Source of the DNA: Nocardioides zeae
GTDB lineage: Bacteria; Actinomycetota; Actinomycetes; Propionibacteriales; Nocardioidaceae
Length of the DNA: 64,000 bases
Assembly (NCBI RefSeq): GCF_030818655.1
Contig: NZ_JAUTAN010000001.1
Coordinates: forward strand, 3,782,001 to 3,846,000
Direction: 5' to 3'
Every line of letters starts with the position of its first letter. Position 1 is the stretch's first letter. Below are positions 42,807 to 51,233 of the stretch, piece by piece. A program made the translations under genes and the position numbers. Below the pieces are notes generated by a model, which did no database searches, was not told the DNA's origin, and saw only the letters and a program-made list of their open reading frames with translations.

Positions 42807-43520
42807 TCAGGCCGCCCGAGCGGCCCGGCGGGCGAGCGCGAGACCCACCTGGGCGCGGTGGGCGACGAGCTCGACGACGCAGGGGTGCGCACCGAGCACG
42901 TCGGCGACGACGGTGGCGCCCGCGGCGCGGGCCTCCTCCGTGCAGCGCCGGGCGAAGAAGCCGGGGGCGAGGAGGTACGGCGCCACGGCGTCGCCCGGGC
43001 GCACCACGTCCGCGGGGCGGTCGCCGAGCCCCGAGAGGGTGGCGACCCGCACGGGGGCGCCCCACAGGAGGCCGAGCATGCGCGCGGTGGTGGCGAGGTC
43101 GTCGAGGGAACCGGGACGGCGTGACCCCGCGGCGACCATCGTCACCGGCTGGCCCGGCCGCGCGCCGGCGTCCCGCAAGCGGGCGCACATCGCGTCGGCC
43201 AGCAGCGGCGAGGGCCCCAGCGCGGCCGTCAGGGCCGCCGGCACCGGGGCCGCGGCGACCGCCTCGGGCACGTCGGAGTCCACGTGGAGGCCGGCGGACA
43301 GGAGCAGCGGCACGACCACGACCGGACGGTCGGCCGCGGCCAGCACCTCGGTCAGGAGCGGGTCGGCGAGCTCGACGTACGACGCCGTCGCCGGCACACC
43401 GACCAGCTCGCCCGCCGCCCGGGTCAGCTCGCGGGCGACGGGGCTGCCCGAGCCGTCACGGGTGCCGTGGGCGACGGTGACCAGCCGGGGCAGGAGGTGG
43501 GGCAGGAGGTGGGGCAGCAC
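42807..43520 (-). CDS. Sirohydrochlorin chelatase (CbiX-type)
   Basis: A 237-aa chelatase of two half domains: TVAHGTRDGSGSPVA with the metal-binding His near residue 15, VVVPLLLSAGLHVDSDVP with the second conserved His, and a weaker second half ([12 protein letters not shown]). It inserts iron (or cobalt) into sirohydrochlorin; in this operon siroheme for nitrite reductase is the obvious product. TGAGGAG forms both the stop of nnaR and the SD; the GTG six bases after an abutting ATG has the correct spacing. The N-terminus repeats HLLPHLLP. Confidence 0.85.
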   Translation of the reverse strand: MLPHLLPHLLPRLVTVAHGTRDGSGSPVARELTRAAGELVGVPATASYVELADPLLTEVLAAADRPVVVVPLLLSAGLHVDSDVPEAVAAAPVPAALTAALGPSPLLADAMCARLRDAGARPGQPVTMVAAGSRRPGSLDDLATTARMLGLLWGAPVRVATLSGLGDRPADVVRPGDAVAPYLLAPGFFARRCTEEARAAGATVVADVLGAHPCVVELVAHRAQVGLALARRAARAA

Positions 43521-43530
43521 GGGCATCTCC

Positions 43531-44643
43531 TCAGGACTCCACCGCGAGGCGGTAGCCCCGCTTGACGACGGTCTGCACGACCTTGGTGCCGACGGCGGCC
43601 CGGAGCCGGGCCACCGCCATGTCGACGGCGTGGTCGGAGCCGTCGGCGCCGCGGGGCAGCGCGGCGAGCAGCGTACGGCGCGGGACGACCGCCCCCGGGT
43701 TCTCGGCCAACGCGTGGAGCACGGCCAGCGGCGCGGGCGTGAGCGGCGCCTCGACCCCGTCGACGAGCACCGTGTCGCCCACGAGGCGCAGCAGGTGGCC
43801 GCCCGCCTCGAGCGCGAGGCCCTCCGAGCGCAGCGGCAGCTCGGTCTCGAGCATCTTGACCATCGCCGCGAGGCGCGCGCGGTCGGGCTCGACCGTCGGC
43901 ACGCCCCACAGCTCGAAGGCGGCGGTGGTGACCGGCCCGACGCTGGCGGCGAGCACGTCGGCCTGGAACGCGGCGACGACCTCGTCGCGGCGCCCGACGG
44001 AGGCGGCGGCCTCCATGAGGGCGGCGACGGCCGGCGCGGAGGTGAAGGTGACGGCGTCGACGCTGCGGTCGGCGATGTGGTCGATGAGGCCGAACATCGG
44101 GGTCGGGTCCTCGGCGGCCTCGACGCGGTAGACCGCCACCGACGTGACGACGGCACCGAGCCGCCGCAGGGCGTGGGCGACCATCGACAGCGACTGGCCG
44201 TGCTCCTGCACGACGATGTGGGCGTCGGTCAGGTCCCGCCCGCGGAGGTGGGCCAGCACGTCGTCGAACCGCTCCGACTCGGGCGACCACAGCTCGCGGA
44301 GACCGCGCCGGCGCAGCGCCCCGACCGACTTCGGTCCGCGGGCGAGGATCTCGGCGCGGCCGAGGTGGGCGACGAGGTCGTCGAGCAGGCCCCACGACTC
44401 GGCGGCGTCGAACCAGGCCTTCATCCCGATGCCCGTCGTCGCGAGGAACAGGTCGACCGGCCGCGCCAGCACCTCCTCGGTGACGGCCCGCAGGGTCGCG
44501 TCGTCCACCCGGCGGGGGTCGAGCGCCAGCGCGGGCGCCCACACGGTCGCGGCACCCCGGCGCTCCAGCAGCGCGACCTGCTCCTCGACCTTGCGGGCCG
44601 CGGTCACGCCGATGGTGAAGCCCGACAGGGGGCCGTGCGTCAT
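43531..44643 (-). CDS. nnaR: Uroporphyrinogen-III synthase/HTH fusion regulator NnaR
   Basis: A 370-aa fusion. Residues 1-255 are a HemD fold (GFTIGVTAARKVEEQ, LATTGIGMKAWFDAAE, VTFTSAPAVAALME), and residues ~270-370 are an OmpR/PhoB-type winged helix (LTPAPLAVLHALAENPGAVV, VDMAVARLRAAVG, KRGYRLAV). Proteins of this architecture (Rv0260c; NnaR in Streptomyces and mycobacteria) activate nitrate/nitrite assimilation genes. Here it is encoded inside the operon it probably controls, starting by an ATGA overlap with nirD. Whether the HemD part is catalytic or only a ligand sensor is open. Confidence 0.88.
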   Translation of the reverse strand: MTHGPLSGFTIGVTAARKVEEQVALLERRGAATVWAPALALDPRRVDDATLRAVTEEVLARPVDLFLATTGIGMKAWFDAAESWGLLDDLVAHLGRAEILARGPKSVGALRRRGLRELWSPESERFDDVLAHLRGRDLTDAHIVVQEHGQSLSMVAHALRRLGAVVTSVAVYRVEAAEDPTPMFGLIDHIADRSVDAVTFTSAPAVAALMEAAASVGRRDEVVAAFQADVLAASVGPVTTAAFELWGVPTVEPDRARLAAMVKMLETELPLRSEGLALEAGGHLLRLVGDTVLVDGVEAPLTPAPLAVLHALAENPGAVVPRRTLLAALPRGADGSDHAVDMAVARLRAAVGTKVVQTVVKRGYRLAVES

Positions 44644-44996
44644 GGGACCTCCTGGTTCGCGGGACCGACGTGCACGACGCCGTCGGTCACGCGCACGGCG
44701 TACGTCGTGACCCGCACGGTCGGGTCGTCGAGGCACACGCCGTCCCGCAGGCCGAACGGCTGCTTGAGCATGGGCGAGGCGACGAAGGGTACGTCGCCGC
44801 GCGTGCCCACGATGCCACGGGCCAGCACCGAGGCGTTGGCGAACGGGCACCGGTTGTCGAGGGCGAACCACGCGTCGTCGTACGTGCGGAACAGGGCGAC
44901 CGCGCGGCCGTCGACCAGCGCGGCGACCCCGCGCTCGCGGGGGAGCTGGTCGACGGTGCAGACGGGGGTCCACCCGGTCGTGGTGGTGGGGGTCAT
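44640..44996 (-). CDS. nirD: Nitrite reductase small subunit
   Basis: A 118-aa Rieske-fold protein, partner of NirB in NADH-dependent nitrite reduction to ammonium. It has the NirD pattern (PRERGVAALVDGRAVALFR, CPFANASVLARGIVG, PMLKQPFGLRDGVCLDD) and, as usual for NirD, lacks the full His/Cys ligand set of iron-sulfur Rieske proteins. ATGA overlaps at both ends with nirB and nnaR. Confidence 0.93.
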   Translation of the reverse strand: MTPTTTTGWTPVCTVDQLPRERGVAALVDGRAVALFRTYDDAWFALDNRCPFANASVLARGIVGTRGDVPFVASPMLKQPFGLRDGVCLDDPTVRVTTYAVRVTDGVVHVGPANQEVP

Positions 44997-47605
44997 CGGG
45001 GGGCTCCTACCGGGATGGTCGTGCCGAGCTCGACGGGGGCGGCGGGGGCGTCCGGGTCCGCCGGACGCACCTGGCCGCGCTCGGTGGTGAAGCTGATCGC
45101 GGGGTCCGGCACGTCGGGGGCGTTGACGAAGGACACGAACCGGGAGAGCTTCGCCGGGTCGTCCAGCGTCGCCTTCCACTCGTCGAAGTAGGAGTCCACG
45201 TGGCGGGCCATCGCGGCCTCGAGCTCGCTGCCGAGGCCGAGGGCGTCGTCCACGACGACCTCCCGCACGCGCTCCAGGCCGCCGTCGAGCGACTCCACCC
45301 ACGGCGCCGTGCGCTGGAGGCGGTCGGCGGTGCGGATGTAGTACATGAGGAACCGGTCGAGGTAGCGCACGAGCGTCGCGGTGTCGACGTCGCCCACGAG
45401 CAGCTCGGCGTGGCGCGGTGTGGCGCCGCCGTTGCCCGCGACGTACAGGTTCCAGCCCTTCTCGGTGGCGATCACGCCGAAGTCCTTGCTGCGGGCCTCC
45501 GCGCACTCGCGGGCACAGCCGGAGACGCCGCCCTTCAGCTTGTGGGGACTGCGGAGGCCGCGGTAGCGGAGCTCCAGGTCGATGGCGAGCTGCACCGAGT
45601 CCTGCACGCCGTAGCGGCACCACGTCGACCCGACGCACGACTTCACGGTGCGCAGCGACTTGCCGTAGGCGTGCCCCGACTCGAAGCCGGCGTCCACGAG
45701 GCGCGTCCAGATGGCCGGCAGCTGCTCCATCCGGGCCCCGAAGAGGTCGATCCGCTGGCCGCCGGTGATCTTCGTGTAGAGCCCGAAGTCGCGCGCCACC
45801 TCGCCGATGACGATGAGCTTGTCGGGCGTGATCTCGCCGCCGGGGATGCGCGGGACGACCGAGTAGGTGCCGTTCTTCTGGATGTTGGCGAGGTAGGCGT
45901 CGTTGGTGTCCTGGAGCGCGCCGGTCTCGCCCTCGAGCACGTGCCCGTTGAGCTGGCTGGCGAGGATCGAGGCGATGGTCGGGCGGCAGATGTCGCAGCC
46001 GCGGCCGGTGCCGTGGCCCTCGACGACCTCGGTGAAGGAGCGGTAGCCGTGCACGGCCACGATGTCGAAGAGCTCCTGGCGGGTGAGGGCGAAGTGCTCG
46101 CAGAGGCTCCGGTCGACGGTCTTGCCGACGGCCGTGAAGTAGTCCTCGATGATGCCCTTCACCGTCGGCACGCACGAGCCGCAGGTGGTGCCCGCGCCGG
46201 TGCACGCCTTGGTCGACCCGAGGTCCTCGCACCGGTGCTCGCCCTCGACGTCGACCGCGTCGAGCAGGTCGCGCTTCGTGACGTTGTTGCAGGAGCACAC
46301 GACGGCCTCGTCGGGCAGGCCCAGCTGCAGCGCACCGCGCGACTCGGGGAGGATGAGCTCCTCGGGGTTCTCGGGCAGGAGCATCCCGCTGGCCACCATG
46401 GGGCGCAGGAGCCCGTACGCCGAGGCGTCGCCCACGAGGATCCCGCCGAGCAGCACCCAGGAGTCGGGGGCGTCCGGAGCTGGACCGACGACGAGCTTCT
46501 TGTAGAGCCCCGCGACCGCGTCGGAGAAGACCAGCTCGAGGGCGTCGGGCGTGGTGGCGAACGCGTCGCCGAAGGACGCGACGTCGACGCCGAGCAGCTT
46601 GAGCTTGGTGGACATGTCGGCGCCGGTGAAGGCGCCCGCGGTGCCGCCGAGCAGGGCGTCGACGACGATCTCGGCCATGGCGTAGCCGGGGGCGACGAGG
46701 CCGTACATGACACCCGCCGGGGCGGCGCACTCGCCGATCGCCCACACGTGCGGGTCGGTCACGGAGCGCAGCCGCTCGTCGACGAGCACGCCCCCGCGCG
46801 GGGCGACCTCGAGGGCGGCGTCGCGGGCGAGCGCGTCGCGGGGCCGGATGCCCGCGGAGAACACGACGATGTCCGCGGCGATCGGCTCGGCGTCGCGCAG
46901 GCCGAGGCCCGCGACCCGGCCGGTGCCGTCGTCGAGCACCTCGGTGGAGGCGACGCCGCAGTGCACGGTGAGGCCCAGCTTCTCGATGTGGCGCACGAGG
47001 GTGGCGCCGCCGGTCTCGTCGAGCTGCACGGGCATGAGCCGCGGGGCCATCTCGACGACGTGTGCCTCGACGCCCAGCTGGTGGAGCGCGTTGGCCGCCT
47101 CGAGGCCGAGCAGGCCGCCGCCGATGACGACGCCGCGCCGGGGCGTGCCGTCGGGGCCGGGCGCGGCGGCCTCGCGGATCGCCTCGAGGTCCTCGATGGT
47201 GCGGTAGACGAAGCAGCCGTCGAGGTCCTTGCCCGGGATCGGGGGCACGAACGGGGCGGCACCCGTGGCGAGCACCAGCTCGTCGTAGGCGATCGTCTCG
47301 CCCTCCGCCGTCGTCACCGTGCGGGCGTCGCGGTCGACGCCGACCACCGCGGTGGTGAGGCGGAGCGAGACGCGGGGGTCGTCGTACGCGCCGCCGGGCA
47401 GCAGGGAGAGCGCCTCGGCGCCGACCTCGAAGAACGAGGTGAGGGCCACGCGGTCGTAGGCCGCCCGCGGCTCCTCGCCGATCACCACGACGTCGTGGGT
47501 CGCGGTGAGGCCGCGCTCCACGGCGGCGGCGACGAACCGGTGGCCGACCATGCCGTGGCCGACCACGACGATGCGGGGACGGCGGCCGTCGGTGGTGGGG
47601 CTCAT
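44993..47605 (-). CDS. nirB: NAD(P)H-dependent nitrite reductase large subunit
   Basis: An 870-aa flavoprotein reducing nitrite to ammonium with NAD(P)H. In order: FAD/NAD domain (VVVGHGMVGHRF, VVIGGGLLGLEAA), BFD-type [2Fe-2S] region (VVCSCNNVTK and CGSCVPTVKG), and the sulfite/nitrite reductase core with siroheme-[4Fe-4S] cysteines CVGSTWC and CAREC near residues 640-685. All ligands are present. ATGA overlaps with its neighbours on both sides. Confidence 0.96.
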   Translation of the reverse strand: MSPTTDGRRPRIVVVGHGMVGHRFVAAAVERGLTATHDVVVIGEEPRAAYDRVALTSFFEVGAEALSLLPGGAYDDPRVSLRLTTAVVGVDRDARTVTTAEGETIAYDELVLATGAAPFVPPIPGKDLDGCFVYRTIEDLEAIREAAAPGPDGTPRRGVVIGGGLLGLEAANALHQLGVEAHVVEMAPRLMPVQLDETGGATLVRHIEKLGLTVHCGVASTEVLDDGTGRVAGLGLRDAEPIAADIVVFSAGIRPRDALARDAALEVAPRGGVLVDERLRSVTDPHVWAIGECAAPAGVMYGLVAPGYAMAEIVVDALLGGTAGAFTGADMSTKLKLLGVDVASFGDAFATTPDALELVFSDAVAGLYKKLVVGPAPDAPDSWVLLGGILVGDASAYGLLRPMVASGMLLPENPEELILPESRGALQLGLPDEAVVCSCNNVTKRDLLDAVDVEGEHRCEDLGSTKACTGAGTTCGSCVPTVKGIIEDYFTAVGKTVDRSLCEHFALTRQELFDIVAVHGYRSFTEVVEGHGTGRGCDICRPTIASILASQLNGHVLEGETGALQDTNDAYLANIQKNGTYSVVPRIPGGEITPDKLIVIGEVARDFGLYTKITGGQRIDLFGARMEQLPAIWTRLVDAGFESGHAYGKSLRTVKSCVGSTWCRYGVQDSVQLAIDLELRYRGLRSPHKLKGGVSGCARECAEARSKDFGVIATEKGWNLYVAGNGGATPRHAELLVGDVDTATLVRYLDRFLMYYIRTADRLQRTAPWVESLDGGLERVREVVVDDALGLGSELEAAMARHVDSYFDEWKATLDDPAKLSRFVSFVNAPDVPDPAISFTTERGQVRPADPDAPAAPVELGTTIPVGAPR

Positions 47606-49089
47606 GGGGTTCCTCCGGTGAGTGCGGGCGTGCGGGTGGCGAGCAGGGCGCGGACGGCGTCGGAGCAGCCGCCGCAGCCGGTGGTGGCGCGGGTGGTCTC
47701 CCGTGCCTCGTCGAGGGAGCGGCAGGCGCGCAGTGCGCCCGCGCTGACACCGGCGCAGGCGCAGACCTCGGCGGTGTCGGGCAGGTCGGCGGGGCCGGAG
47801 GCGCTGGTGCGCCGCTCCGGCAGGAGGAGGTCGCCGGGCTCGTGGGGGCCGAGCACGGTGCCGCGCTCGACGTACTGCGTCAGCAGCCCCACCCGCGCCA
47901 GGTCGCCCACGAGGGCGGCGGCGACGATGCGGCCGTCGCGCACGACGAGCTTGCGGTGGGAGCGGGTGACGGGGTTGGTGACGGCGACGACCTCGCCGCC
48001 GGCCGCGGCCGCCGCCTCCGGGTCGCCGAGCACGGCCACGTCGAGACCCGTGGCGCGGAGGCGGGCGACCTCGCGGATGCCGGGGTACGGCGCGGCGCCC
48101 GTCCCGGCGCCCGTCTCGTCGAGGAGGTGCCCGGCCAGGCAGACCGCCTGGTCCCAGGCGGGGCCGACGAAGCCGGAGACCCGGCCCGCGTGCTGGGCGC
48201 AGTCGCCGATGGCGTGGACGGACGGGTCGGTGGTCGTGAGGTGATCGTCGACGACGATGCCGCGGCGCACCTCGAGGCCGGCCCCGCGGGCGAGCGCGGT
48301 GGCGGGCCGGCCGCCGGCGGTCAGCACCACGAGGTCGGTGGCGAGCACGTGGCCGTTGTCGAGGCGGACGCCCACGGCGTGCTCGGGCATCGGGCTCGGG
48401 ACGAGCCGCGTGGCGCGGGCGCCGGTGTAGACGGTCGTGCCGAGGCGGGCGAGGTCGCGGGCCAGGATGCTCGCCCCGGCCCGGTCGAGCTGGCGCGACA
48501 GCACGTGGTCGGCGCCCTCGACGACCTCGGTGACGACGGCGCGGCGCCCGGCGCGGGCGCCGAGCGCGCGGGCGACCTGGAGCCCGAGGAGGCCGCCGCC
48601 GACGACGACCGCGCGGCGCACCGGCCGCGACGGGTCGTCGAGCGCGGCGAGCAGACCGCGGAGGTCGCCCGCCGAGCGGAAGGCGTGCACCGTCGGGTGC
48701 AGCGAGCCGTCGGGGCGCACCAGCCCGCGCACCGGGGGCAGCGTCGGGATGCTGCCGGTGGCGAGCACGAGCCGGTCGTAGGCGACCCGGCTGCGGTCGA
48801 CGAGCACGACCTCGCGGCCCTCGCGGTCGATCTCCGCGACGCGGGCGCCGGTGCGCAGGGTGACGCCGGCCGCGGCGTACCAGTCCTCGTCGCGGAGCGT
48901 GATCGCCCGCTCGTCGTGGACGCCCTCGAGCACGGCGGAGAGCAGGATGCGGTTGTAGGCCGGGCCGGTCTCGTCACCGAGCACGGTCAGCGTGTTCCCG
49001 CGCTCGACCCAGCCGCCGGCGACGAGCGTCTCGACGAGGCGCACGGCGGCCATGCCGTGGCCGACGACCACCACGTGCTGCTCGCTCAT
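47602..49089 (-). CDS. FAD-dependent reductase with BFD-like [2Fe-2S] tail
   Basis: A 495-aa flavoprotein: FAD site VVVGHGMAAVRLVE, NAD(P) site VVVGGGLLGLQVARALG, and a C-terminal BFD-like cluster motif (CACAG and TTGCGGC). It resembles the first half of NirB and the electron-transfer subunit of assimilatory nitrate reductases (NasB type). Lying between nitrate reductase and nirB with 4-bp overlaps, it most likely feeds electrons from NAD(P)H to the nitrate reductase catalytic subunit. Confidence 0.87.
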   Translation of the reverse strand: MSEQHVVVVGHGMAAVRLVETLVAGGWVERGNTLTVLGDETGPAYNRILLSAVLEGVHDERAITLRDEDWYAAAGVTLRTGARVAEIDREGREVVLVDRSRVAYDRLVLATGSIPTLPPVRGLVRPDGSLHPTVHAFRSAGDLRGLLAALDDPSRPVRRAVVVGGGLLGLQVARALGARAGRRAVVTEVVEGADHVLSRQLDRAGASILARDLARLGTTVYTGARATRLVPSPMPEHAVGVRLDNGHVLATDLVVLTAGGRPATALARGAGLEVRRGIVVDDHLTTTDPSVHAIGDCAQHAGRVSGFVGPAWDQAVCLAGHLLDETGAGTGAAPYPGIREVARLRATGLDVAVLGDPEAAAAAGGEVVAVTNPVTRSHRKLVVRDGRIVAAALVGDLARVGLLTQYVERGTVLGPHEPGDLLLPERRTSASGPADLPDTAEVCACAGVSAGALRACRSLDEARETTRATTGCGGCSDAVRALLATRTPALTGGTP

Positions 49090-51188
49090 GCGGTCACCGC
49101 CGCCGCGCAGACCTTGAACTCCGGCATGCGGCTCGCCGGGTCGAGGGCGTCGTTGGTGAGCCGGTTGGCGCCGACCCAGTGGAAGGGCACGAAGACGGTG
49201 TCGGGTCGGATCGTCTCGACCACGCGCGCCGGGGCGCGCATGGCCCCGCGGCGGGTGCGCACGGTCAGCACCTCGCCGTCGGTCGTGCCGAGGCGGCGGG
49301 CCAGGAGGGGGTGGAGCTCGACGTACGGGCCCGTGTCGGGGAGGTCCTTGACGCGGCGCGTCTGGGCGCCGGACTGGTACTGCCCCAGCACCCGCCCCGT
49401 CGTCAGGTGCAGGGGGAAGTCGTCGCAGGGCTGCTCGGCGGCGCCGCGGAACGTCGTGACGAGGAACCGCGCGCGGCCGTCCGGGTGCCCGAAGCGGTCG
49501 GCGAAGAGCCGCGGGGTGCCGGGGTGGGGGGTGCCGTCGGCGTACGGCGCGGGGCAGGGCCAGAAGACGCCGTGCTCGGCGCGGATGCGGTCGTAGGTGA
49601 TGCCCGCGTAGTCCGCCGGCCCGCCCGCGGAGGCCCGGCCGAGCTCGGCGAAGACCTCCTCGGGGTCGGCGGGGAAGGTGCTGGGCGCGTCGAGCCGCTC
49701 GGCCAGCGCGGCGATGACCTCGAGGTCGGTGCGCACGCCCGCGGGCGGCGTGATCGCCCGCTGCCGCAGCACGACGCGTCCCTCGAGGTTGGTCATCGTG
49801 CCCGTCTCCTCCGCCCACTGGGTCACGGGCAGCACGACGTCGGCGAGGGCCGCGGTCTCCGACAGCACGAGGTCGGCGACGACGAGGAGGTCGAGGCTGC
49901 GCAGCCGCTCGGTCACGTGGAGCGCGTTGGGGGCGGAGACGACGATGTTGGAGCCCAGGACGAGCATCGCGCGCGGACCGGCGGGCTGGTCGTCGGTGGC
50001 GGGCCGGCCGAGCGCATCCAGCAGCTCGTAGGCGGAGCGGCCCTTGCCCGGCAGGCTCGCGGGGTCGACGCCCCACACCGCCGCGACGTGCGCCCGCGCC
50101 GCGGGGTCCTCGATGGAGCGGTAGCCGGGCAGCTGGTCGGCCTTCTGGCCGTGCTCGCGGCCGCCCTGGCCGTTGCCCTGGCCGGTGAGGCAGCCGTAGC
50201 CGGCGCCTTCGCGTCCCGGCATGCCGAGCGCGAGCGCGACGTTGATCCAGGCCAGCACGGTGTCGGAGCCCTGGCTGTGCTGCTCGACGCCGCGGGCGGT
50301 CAGCACGAGGACGCGCCCGCCGGCCCGGGCGGTGCCGATGAGCAGGTCGGCGAGGGCCCGCACCTCGGCGGCGGCGATGCCGGTGACGCGCTCGACCTGC
50401 TCGGGCCACCAGGTCGCGACCGACCGACGGACCTCGTCGAAGCCGGTGGTGCGGGCCGCGACGTACGCCTCGTCCACCGCGCCGGCCGCCACCACGAGGT
50501 GGAGGACGCCGAGGGCGAGCGCGAGGTCGGTGCCCGGCACCGGGGCGAGGTGGAGGTCGGACCGCTCCGCGGTCGGCGTACGCCGCGGATCGACCACGAC
50601 GACCTGCCCGCCCCGGGCGCGCAAACGGTCGAGGTGGCGGGCCGCCGGAGGAGCGGTCTCGGCCAGGTTGGAGCCGGCGAGCACGAGCACGTCGGCCTTC
50701 TCGACGTCGGCCAGGGGGAAGGGCAGGCCGCGGTCGAGCCCCAGCGCCCGGAGGCCCGCCGAGGCGGCGGAGCTCATGCACCAGCGGCCGTTGTAGTCGA
50801 TCTGGCTCGTGCCCAGCGCGACGCGGGCGAACTTGCCCAGCGCGTAGGCCTTCTCGTTGGTGAGTCCCCCCGCACCGAACACGGCGACGCCGTCGGCGCC
50901 GTGCTCGGTGCGGACCCGGGAGAGCTCGGAGGCGACGAGGTCGAGGGCCTCGTCCCAGGTGGCGGCCCGCAGCTCGCCGCGCGAGCCGTCGGCCGCGCGG
51001 TCCCGCACGAGCGGCGTGGTCAGGCGCTCGCGGTGGCCGCGCAGGCCGGCGCTCGTCCACCCCTTCCGGCACAGGGCGCCCTCGTTGACCGGGAACTCCG
51101 CCCACGGCCCGACCGTGAGGGCGCGGCCCTCCCGGCGGAGCGTCATGCCGCACTGCAGGGAGCAGTAGGGGCAGTGGGTGGTGGTCAA
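49086..51188 (-). CDS. Assimilatory nitrate reductase catalytic subunit
   Basis: A 700-aa molybdopterin oxidoreductase (NarB/NasC group) reducing nitrate to nitrite. N-terminal [4Fe-4S] ligands CPYC, CGM and LCRKG; then molybdopterin-binding motifs (GLTNEKAYALGKFAR, YGCLTGQGNGQGGREHG, LGSNIVVSAPNA) and the C-terminal dinucleotide domain (LTTGRVLGQYQSGAQTRR). No Tat signal, so cytosolic. The start is an unusual TTG with SD GGAG 6 nt upstream. 3' ATGA overlap with the FAD reductase. Confidence 0.93.
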   Translation of the reverse strand: MTTTHCPYCSLQCGMTLRREGRALTVGPWAEFPVNEGALCRKGWTSAGLRGHRERLTTPLVRDRAADGSRGELRAATWDEALDLVASELSRVRTEHGADGVAVFGAGGLTNEKAYALGKFARVALGTSQIDYNGRWCMSSAASAGLRALGLDRGLPFPLADVEKADVLVLAGSNLAETAPPAARHLDRLRARGGQVVVVDPRRTPTAERSDLHLAPVPGTDLALALGVLHLVVAAGAVDEAYVAARTTGFDEVRRSVATWWPEQVERVTGIAAAEVRALADLLIGTARAGGRVLVLTARGVEQHSQGSDTVLAWINVALALGMPGREGAGYGCLTGQGNGQGGREHGQKADQLPGYRSIEDPAARAHVAAVWGVDPASLPGKGRSAYELLDALGRPATDDQPAGPRAMLVLGSNIVVSAPNALHVTERLRSLDLLVVADLVLSETAALADVVLPVTQWAEETGTMTNLEGRVVLRQRAITPPAGVRTDLEVIAALAERLDAPSTFPADPEEVFAELGRASAGGPADYAGITYDRIRAEHGVFWPCPAPYADGTPHPGTPRLFADRFGHPDGRARFLVTTFRGAAEQPCDDFPLHLTTGRVLGQYQSGAQTRRVKDLPDTGPYVELHPLLARRLGTTDGEVLTVRTRRGAMRAPARVVETIRPDTVFVPFHWVGANRLTNDALDPASRMPEFKVCAAAVTA

Positions 51189-51233
51189 CGGGGACTCCGG
51201 TTCTGTCGGGGCGGGGTCGGGGACGGGGGTGGA

